A DNA stretch of 46,741 nt from UKL13-2 sp043756275 (GTDB lineage: Bacteria > Pseudomonadota > Gammaproteobacteria > Burkholderiales > Usitatibacteraceae). The stretch spans positions 1 through 46,741 of the forward strand of contig JAYURJ010000075.1 of the NCBI GenBank assembly GCA_043756275.1, read 5' to 3'. The notes below the pieces were generated by a model. The model saw only the letters and a list, made by a program, of their open reading frames with translations, had not been told where the DNA came from and ran no database searches. Shown here one piece after another: positions 41,636 to 46,741 of this stretch. Position 1 is the first letter of the stretch, and each line of letters opens with the position of its first letter. The position numbers were made by a program, and so were the translations under genes.

Positions 41636-43273
41636 CTATTTCTTGGTCTTCACGTGGCTTGGGGTCAATTTCCGCGCTACTGGTTTTGCAGCAGGCTTAG
41701 CTGCGCGCTTCGCTGTCGGCTTTGCATTGGCAGCAGACTTCGGCGCAGCTTTGGCAGGCGTCGGCACATCTGCATCCGCGTTCATCAGCCCCAGCAATTC
41801 CTGCTGCGCAGCCCGCATGGCATCGGCAAATTTATCCAAATTCGGTACTGTACGTTTACATGCGATCAAGCCGTAATCGAGCGAACCGTTGTAGCTCTGG
41901 ATGGTGACGTTCAGCGCGAGCCCATGCGTGACAATCGACACCGGAAAATTAGCTGTCATCTTTGCACCTGCAAGATAAAGCGCCACCGGTGGTCCTGGCA
42001 CATTCGATATCACGATATTGGCGACCACCGGAATACGATTGGTGGAAATGGCCAGTTTGTAGAGTGGCGAAATGATGCTTAGCAGCCATGGAATGCCGAG
42101 CGAAGGCATATCCATCGGCATCACGCTTTTCATGGTGCCGGTGATGGCCTTGGATTTATTACTGGCCGCGATGATCGCGATGAGCCGTTTCTTTGGGTCG
42201 GCGATTTGTGTGGCCATGTTCACCAGCATCATCGTGACCTGATTGCTCTGCGAGGTATCGCCGGGTGTGCGCAGGCTCACCGGAATCGCGCCGACCATCG
42301 CTTTGGCGAGCACCTTCGCATCATTGGAAAAATAACGGCGCAATGCGCCAGCCACGACCGCCATGACGATATCGTTGAGTTTGGCATCAAAGTGTTTGGC
42401 GATTAGTTTTGTTTCCGCCAGTGAAAGTTGCACGCCAACGAATGCGCGCTTGCCGCTGATGGCGACGTTAAACGGCGTGCGCGGCCCGAGCGTGATGCCA
42501 CCGGGTATTTTCTTGAGCAGCGACTTGGCGGCTTTCTCGGGTGAATCGCCCGGCTTCAAATCGGCCAGCTCGGGAATGCCGGTTCCCTGTTCCGACGGCG
42601 CACCCGCTTTTTTTGCTTGCGACGCAGATAACGCCATTGCCCCCACTTTGCCGATCACCTTGACGGCCTCCGGGACAGCACGGATGATTTTTCCGTATTG
42701 CGCCACGGTGTTACGAAATGCTGCAGATAACATTTTCGCAGTCGATGGCGGCAGACGTTTTGCTTTCTCTTCCGCAGACTCAATTGAACGCGGCGTTGGA
42801 TCTGTATCAAACATCGCCTGCGCCAGCGCAACGCCACCTTGACCATCGAGTGCAGCATGATGAATCCGGCTCGCGAACGCCACCTGCCCGCTCTGCAAAC
42901 CTTCGATGACGGTGAACTGCCAGAGAGGCCGATCACGGTCGAGCATGCCTTCGTGCAATTGCGCAACCATTGCTTCAAGCTGCACCTGCGTGCCGGGCTT
43001 GGGCAGCGTTTTATGACGGATGTGGTAATCGAGATCGACTTCCGCGCCACCGAGCCAGATGGGATTGACCAGATCGAGCGGCATGAAGGCCAGCCTGCGC
43101 GAAAAAAGGGGAGCCAGATGCATGCGGCTGACAAGGTGCTCGCGAATTTTTTTGTAGAAACTGCCGCGATGTTTTTTGGGTTTGTCGAGCAAAATGAGCC
43201 CGCCGACGTGCATCGGCATGTCCGGCGTTTCCATGTGCAAAAACAAGGCATCCAGTGCGCTTAAGTGATGCAT
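41636..43273 (-). CDS. Wax ester synthase/diacylglycerol acyltransferase (WS/DGAT)
   Basis: WS/DGAT enzymes join acyl-CoA to fatty alcohols or diacylglycerol to make storage lipids at the membrane. This 545-residue protein has the active-site motif HHAALDG (His138, His139, Asp143) in the context SRIHHAALDGQGG. It opens LSALDALFLHMETPDMPMHVGG. The C-terminal domain has NDIVMAVVAGALRRY, VPVSLRTPGD-like PVSLRTPGDTS, and ISNVPGPPVALYLAG. After about residue 495 the tail is Lys/Ala/Pro-rich (AKPTAKRAAKPAAKPVARK), longer and more basic than usual. GGAGGAGAT precedes the ATG. Two alpha/beta hydrolase genes follow. Confidence 0.94.
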   Translation of the reverse strand: MHHLSALDALFLHMETPDMPMHVGGLILLDKPKKHRGSFYKKIREHLVSRMHLAPLFSRRLAFMPLDLVNPIWLGGAEVDLDYHIRHKTLPKPGTQVQLEAMVAQLHEGMLDRDRPLWQFTVIEGLQSGQVAFASRIHHAALDGQGGVALAQAMFDTDPTPRSIESAEEKAKRLPPSTAKMLSAAFRNTVAQYGKIIRAVPEAVKVIGKVGAMALSASQAKKAGAPSEQGTGIPELADLKPGDSPEKAAKSLLKKIPGGITLGPRTPFNVAISGKRAFVGVQLSLAETKLIAKHFDAKLNDIVMAVVAGALRRYFSNDAKVLAKAMVGAIPVSLRTPGDTSQSNQVTMMLVNMATQIADPKKRLIAIIAASNKSKAITGTMKSVMPMDMPSLGIPWLLSIISPLYKLAISTNRIPVVANIVISNVPGPPVALYLAGAKMTANFPVSIVTHGLALNVTIQSYNGSLDYGLIACKRTVPNLDKFADAMRAAQQELLGLMNADADVPTPAKAAPKSAANAKPTAKRAAKPAAKPVARKLTPSHVKTKK

Positions 43274-43373
43274 ACCATCTCCTCCGTGCCGCTAATTTTT
43301 GAGTATTATTTTGCAATCATTCTGGCATGATTTACCGCGCGGCGGCGCTGTGAGAACTTTTATCCGGCAGACG

Positions 43374-43835
43374 CTAAGCCTTGCGCCTTGCCTGAAAAAA
43401 CGCCTTCAGCATGGCGCTGCATTCATCACTCAACACGCCGCCCTCGAAGGTTGCGTGATGATTCAGCTTTTCCTCGGTTGGCAGGTTGATCACGCTGCCG
43501 CACGCGCCGGTTTTGGGATCGCTGGCACCGAATACGACACGCTTCAATCGCGCATGCAACATCGCACCAACGCACATCATGCAAGGCTCGAGCGTGACGT
43601 AAAGCTCGCAATCGACGAGCCGATAGTTCTTGAGGTGTTGGGATGCATCGCGCAGCGCGACGATTTCGGCGTGTGACGTGGGATCATTTGATGTGATCGG
43701 CTGGTTAAAACCGCGACCGATAATCTCATTGTTTTTTACGACGACCGCACCAACGGGTACTTCACCCGCATCCCATGCGCGCTGCGCGAGTGCGAGCGCC
43801 TCAAGCATGAAGGCTTCGTCGCGTCCCTCAGGCAT
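43374..43835 (-). CDS. tadA: tRNA-specific adenosine-34 deaminase
   Basis: TadA converts A34 to inosine in the anticodon of tRNA-Arg. This 153-residue protein shows the zinc-deaminase motif: His55 and Glu57 (SHAEIVAL), then Cys85 and Cys88 (LEPCMMCVGA). VGAVVVKNNEIIGRGFNQPI and FGASDPKTGACGSVINL are TadA-specific. Its length is typical. No strong ribosome-binding site is seen. A 66-bp repeat lies just upstream of the start, between it and the next gene. Confidence 0.96.
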   Translation of the reverse strand: MPEGRDEAFMLEALALAQRAWDAGEVPVGAVVVKNNEIIGRGFNQPITSNDPTSHAEIVALRDASQHLKNYRLVDCELYVTLEPCMMCVGAMLHARLKRVVFGASDPKTGACGSVINLPTEEKLNHHATFEGGVLSDECSAMLKAFFQARRKA

Positions 43836-43861
43836 GATTCACCATGACTGAAGCAAACACT

Positions 43862-43927
43862 AAACTCAAGCACTGGCGCGCCTTGCATGGCAAAAATGCC
43901 TCGAAAACCCCGTCAATGCTAGAGTTT
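43862..43927 (+). repeat. 66-bp palindromic repeat, copy G
   Basis: It starts AAACTCAAGCACTGGCG and ends CAATGCTAGAGTTT; the outer AAACTC and GAGTTT are perfectly complementary. The central stem is TGGCA/TGCC around AAAA. Its right arm carries the TAG stop of the minus-strand gene at 43919-44305. Confidence 0.88.
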
Positions 43928-44305
43928 TGTCTTCGGCACACTTTTCTTCGCCTCGCGAACATCATCCTCATCCGCATGCAACTTGTGTAAAAACCGGTGC
44001 ACCAGCGGCGCGAAAATAACGCCAGCACTCATCACCAGCATCAACCCCGAATAGATCGCGTAACAACCTGCAAATATTTTAGCGCCAGTTGTCCCAGGCA
44101 CGGCCAGCGGCCCCATGCCAGAAAGAATCATCGCGGCATTCACGAACGCATCTGCCCAATCGAGATTCGGGAATAGCAAAAAGTAGCCCGCCATGCCGAT
44201 CACTAAGGAGAACACAATCAACCCTAGACCCAACAAAACAGCGCGCGCTAGACGTGAGTGAAATTGTCGCCGTGGCAATATGGGTTTGGAGACGTGTTCA
44301 AACAT
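43919..44305 (-). CDS. Small two-TM membrane protein with pore-like layout
   Basis: This 128-residue protein has a basic N-terminus, a membrane segment AVLLGLGLIVFSLVIGMAGYFLLF, a semi-hydrophobic stretch DAFVNAAMILSGMGPLAVPG and a second segment AGCYAIYSGLMLVMSAGVIFAPLVHRF. Its tail is charged. Two helices around a short re-entrant-like loop resemble a two-TM potassium channel, but SGMGP replaces the TVGYG filter. I do not recognise a named family; the channel idea rests on layout alone. It overlaps the end of the RidA gene by 8 bases. The TAG stop lies in a 66-bp repeat. Confidence 0.8.
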   Translation of the reverse strand: MFEHVSKPILPRRQFHSRLARAVLLGLGLIVFSLVIGMAGYFLLFPNLDWADAFVNAAMILSGMGPLAVPGTTGAKIFAGCYAIYSGLMLVMSAGVIFAPLVHRFLHKLHADEDDVREAKKSVPKTKL

Positions 44306-44708
44306 GATGGCTCGGTCGATCGCCGATGTACGCGTCGATTTCGATTTCCACCAAATGCGCAGGATCGATCAACTTCGACACTTCCACCATCGTCGCCGCA
44401 GGGCGCACATCGCCGAAAATTTCTCCATGTACGCGACCGATGGCTTCCCACTGCGAAATGTCGGTGACAAACGTTCGTGTGCGCACAACATCAGCAAACG
44501 TGACACCTGCCTCATTTAACGCACGTCCAATTTTTTGCAGCGCGTAACGTGTTTGCAGAGCGGCATCGCCGATGCCAACGACCTCGCCATTTTCGTCCGT
44601 TGCCGTCGTGCCAGCGACCCACACATGGTTGCCGATACGAACGGCGCGCGAATAGCCAACGATGGATTCCCAAGGGGCACCTGAGGAAATATTTTTACGC
44701 TCAGACAT
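44298..44708 (-). CDS. RidA/YjgF-family protein
   Basis: This 136-residue protein starts at an ATG directly after the stop of the DUF2087 gene. Family features are SSGAPWESIVGYSRAVRIGNHVWVAG (cut), YALQKIGRALNEAGVTFADV, VVRTRTFVTDISQWE and PAATMVEVSKLIDPAHLVEIE, with the basic residue in VVRTR. RidA proteins hydrolyse reactive enamines and imines made by PLP enzymes. This member lacks the PTP-rich end of classical RidA and belongs to a related subgroup. It is cytoplasmic and co-transcribed with its neighbours. Confidence 0.93.
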   Translation of the reverse strand: MSERKNISSGAPWESIVGYSRAVRIGNHVWVAGTTATDENGEVVGIGDAALQTRYALQKIGRALNEAGVTFADVVRTRTFVTDISQWEAIGRVHGEIFGDVRPAATMVEVSKLIDPAHLVEIEIDAYIGDRPSHHV

Positions 44709-45137
44709 TCAGGATGCACTCCTGGCTTGTTGCCACGCCGCCTTCCGGGCGGCGCGCTTCTGTGATTCTCGCGCAGTGGCATCAGCAAATTCAAACGCAA
44801 AGTCGATTTGCGCGATTTCGCCTGTAAGCGTCAGCAAATGCGGCGGTAGCGGCGCGACCGAATAAGCGTGACCATACACGTCGCGCGAAAGGATCGAGAG
44901 ATCAACCAGCCAGCGACGCAATTCAACATGGTCTATCTCCAGCATGGCGCCAACTGTCGCTAACCAATTGCTGATCAGCTCGTTTACCTCACGTTCGGTG
45001 AAGGTGCGTGTGACCACAAACTGGCGACGCAGGGACAGCAGCAGCAGATCTAAATCTTCGGGGCAGGCATCGAGCAGCCCGCCCGGGGTCAGGCCACGCT
45101 TGACAGCAAGTTTGCGGAATCGCTCGATTGGTGCCAT
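44709..45137 (-). CDS. DUF2087-like uncharacterised protein
   Basis: This 142-residue protein starts at the ATG 5 bases after the guaA stop; GGGAG at the end of guaA serves as its ribosome-binding site. A GTG 15 bases upstream would overlap guaA. DUF2087-type features are FVVTRTFTEREVNELISNWLATVGAM, then the Arg-rich VELRRWLVDLSILSRDVYGHAYSV. The tail is basic (KRAARKAAWQQARS). DUF2087 is often fused to or near regulators, but function is unknown. The family call is from recalled patterns. Confidence 0.78.
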   Translation of the reverse strand: MAPIERFRKLAVKRGLTPGGLLDACPEDLDLLLLSLRRQFVVTRTFTEREVNELISNWLATVGAMLEIDHVELRRWLVDLSILSRDVYGHAYSVAPLPPHLLTLTGEIAQIDFAFEFADATARESQKRAARKAAWQQARSAS

Positions 45138-45142
45138 GTCGA

Positions 45143-46732
45143 TTACTCCCACTCTATCGTTGCAGGCGGTTTGCCTGAGACGTCATACACCACACGATTA
45201 AATCCGCGCACCTCATTGATGATCCGGTTCGATACTTTCGCAAGCAGCGAATATGGCAATTCCGCCCAGTGCGCCGTCATAAAGTCAGTGGTCTGCACAG
45301 CGCGAAGCGCGACGACATATTCGTAGGTACGACCGTCACCCATCACACCGACGCTCTTGACCGGCAGATAAACAGCGAAGGCTTGAGCAACATTGTCGTA
45401 CCAGCTATTGCCTTGGGCATCTTTGGTCGCGCGCAGCTCTTCGATAAAAATCGCGTCAGCACGACGCAGCAAATCAGCCGCTTCGCGCGAGACTTCACCC
45501 AGAATACGCACGCCCAAACCGGGGCCGGGGAACGGATGACGAAACACCATGGCACGCGGCAAACCGAGCGCCACACCGAGGTTGCGCACCTCATCCTTGA
45601 ACAATTCGCGCAGCGGCTCCAGCAGTTTTAAGTGCAACGATTCCGGCAAACCGCCAACGTTGTGATGTGACTTGATCGTATTGGCTTTTTTCGTTTTCGC
45701 TGAGGCGCTTTCGATTACATCCGGATAGATCGTTCCCTGCGCCAGCCATTTTGCTGATGGCAGCTTTGCCGCTTCGCGTTGAAAAATTTCGACAAATACC
45801 CGGCCGATGATTTTGCGTTTTTGTTCAGGGTCAGAAACGCCTTGGAGCTGGCCAATAAATTCGTCTGTCGCATCGACATGAATAATCTTCATGTGCATAT
45901 GCTCGCCAAACATTTCCATGACCTGTCGGCCTTCATTGAGGCGCAGCAAACCAGTATCAACGAACACGCAGGTGAGCTGATCGCCAATCGCTTTCTGAAT
46001 AAGCGCGGCAGCAACGCTTGAGTCAACGCCGCCACTCAAGCCAAGAATCACTTCTTCAGTGCCGACTTGTTCGCGAATGTGTGCGACAGCCTGCGGCACA
46101 TATTCGGGCATGTTCCAGCTTGATTTACATTCACAAATTTCGTGAACGAAGCGGTTGTAGATCGCGCTGCCTTGCGGCGTATGCGTGACCTCAGGGTGAA
46201 ACTGAACGGCGTAGAAACGCCGCGATTCGTCTGCCATCGCGGCCAGCGGTGTAGTTTCGTTCGAGGCGATCACGACAAATCCCGGTGGCAATTCAGCGAC
46301 CTTGTCACCGTGGGACATCCATACATCAAGCAGTCCATGTCCATCTGCGTTGGCGCGATCCTGTATACCTTCGAGCAACTTCGAATGCCCGCGCGCGCGT
46401 ACTTCCGCGTAGCCAAATTCGCGCACCAAGCCGCTCACCACCTTGCCGCCCAATTGCGCGGCCATCGTTTGCATGCCGTAGCAAATTCCCAACACCGGCA
46501 CACCAAGCTCGAATACGACCTGCGGCGCACGCGCGGCATCGTCGTCGATGACGGAAGCGTGACTGCCGGAAAGAATGATGCCTTTTGGATTAAAGGCGCG
46601 AATGTCGGCATCAGGCATATCGAACGGATGCAGTTCGCAGTACACGCCGGCTTCACGTACGCGGCGCGCGATCAGTTGCGTGACTTGCGAGCCGAAATCG
46701 AGGATGAGAATTTTGTCGGTGGTGTGTTCCAT
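45143..46732 (-). CDS. guaA: GMP synthase (glutamine-hydrolysing)
   Basis: GuaA converts XMP to GMP using glutamine and ATP. The 529-residue protein has an N-terminal class-I amidotransferase with catalytic Cys84 (GICYGMQTMAAQLGG) and FHPEVTHTP. The PP-loop ATPase motif ILGLSGGVDSSVAAAL follows. The C-terminal dimerisation domain ends FNRVVYDVSGKPPATIEWE, the invariant family end. It is complete, starting 10 bases inside the window's right edge. Three genes follow on the same strand at very short gaps, so this is likely the head of a small operon here (guaB, its frequent neighbour, would be outside). Confidence 0.97.
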   Translation of the reverse strand: MEHTTDKILILDFGSQVTQLIARRVREAGVYCELHPFDMPDADIRAFNPKGIILSGSHASVIDDDAARAPQVVFELGVPVLGICYGMQTMAAQLGGKVVSGLVREFGYAEVRARGHSKLLEGIQDRANADGHGLLDVWMSHGDKVAELPPGFVVIASNETTPLAAMADESRRFYAVQFHPEVTHTPQGSAIYNRFVHEICECKSSWNMPEYVPQAVAHIREQVGTEEVILGLSGGVDSSVAAALIQKAIGDQLTCVFVDTGLLRLNEGRQVMEMFGEHMHMKIIHVDATDEFIGQLQGVSDPEQKRKIIGRVFVEIFQREAAKLPSAKWLAQGTIYPDVIESASAKTKKANTIKSHHNVGGLPESLHLKLLEPLRELFKDEVRNLGVALGLPRAMVFRHPFPGPGLGVRILGEVSREAADLLRRADAIFIEELRATKDAQGNSWYDNVAQAFAVYLPVKSVGVMGDGRTYEYVVALRAVQTTDFMTAHWAELPYSLLAKVSNRIINEVRGFNRVVYDVSGKPPATIEWE

Positions 46733-46741
46733 GGTTTCAGG

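Noticed and set aside
1..46741. CRISPR arrays and tRNA or rRNA genes
   Set aside because: No regularly spaced direct repeats and no cloverleaf-like sequence with a GGTTC.A T-arm were seen on reading both strands, though no dedicated scan was possible.

Overview
The window looks like a chromosomal segment of a betaproteobacterium, probably Burkholderiales-like and otherwise unidentified. The reasons are moderate-to-high GC content, a PilU-type pilus ATPase, a betaproteobacterial proteasome-like protease, Phe/Tyr catabolism genes, DUF2087 and DUF1003 proteins, and GC-rich stem-loop repeats of the kind common in that class. The assignment is inferred from gene content; no 16S or other marker is present.

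Layout. (1) 1-6.1 kb is an accessory surface/secretion region. It holds the 3' part of a large Rhs/YD-repeat protein with a variable C-terminal tip, an overlapping membrane-protein gene that looks like its immunity partner, a secreted YD-repeat protein ending in a dockerin-like module, a secreted beta-rich protein that may be cohesin-like, and an outer-membrane beta-barrel. (2) 6.1-9.7 kb is housekeeping: a SAM methyltransferase, dapD, pilU and a lipoprotein. (3) 9.9-14.1 kb is a compact phenylalanine/tyrosine degradation operon (hppD, hmgA, a fumarylacetoacetate hydrolase, phhA). (4) 14.4-15.7 kb has two small membrane proteins. (5) 16-38.3 kb is dominated by peptide acquisition: two minus-strand periplasmic family-5 binding proteins, an M61 peptidase/gabD/ggt/FKBP run, a CinA-like protein, YidB, YceI, Hsp15, a proteasome-like protease, then three more family-5 binding proteins leading into a complete Dpp-type ABC transporter (two permeases and two ATPases). 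(6) 38.6-39.7 kb is a decayed agmatine-deiminase-family gene. (7) 39.8-46.7 kb is a minus-strand block: a wax-ester synthase/DGAT with two alpha/beta hydrolases, tadA, a small membrane protein, a RidA protein, a DUF2087 protein and guaA.

How the genes work together. The five binding proteins, the single permease/ATPase set, the M61 peptidase, gamma-glutamyltransferase and the Phe/Tyr operon suggest an organism that feeds on peptides and amino acids. Phenylalanine would be hydroxylated to tyrosine by PhhA. After transamination, which is not encoded here, HppD and HmgA would carry it to maleylacetoacetate, and the FAH-family enzyme would finish the route.

The most interesting finding is a previously unremarked family of eight 66-bp palindromic repeats scattered across the window. 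All eight align without gaps, and their central stems vary in compensatory fashion. Six copies lie between genes or at gene ends. One (copy C) supplies the phhA stop codon and another (copy G) supplies the stop of a small membrane-protein gene. One lies in frame inside the M61 peptidase gene, where 66 bp adds exactly 22 codons. Other notable points are a terminator-like palindrome that contains the start codon of the second Dpp permease gene, a 201-bp element with 25-bp inverted ends that has taken over the 5' end of a binding-protein gene, and the Rhs tip/membrane-immunity/dockerin/cohesin-like group at the left edge.
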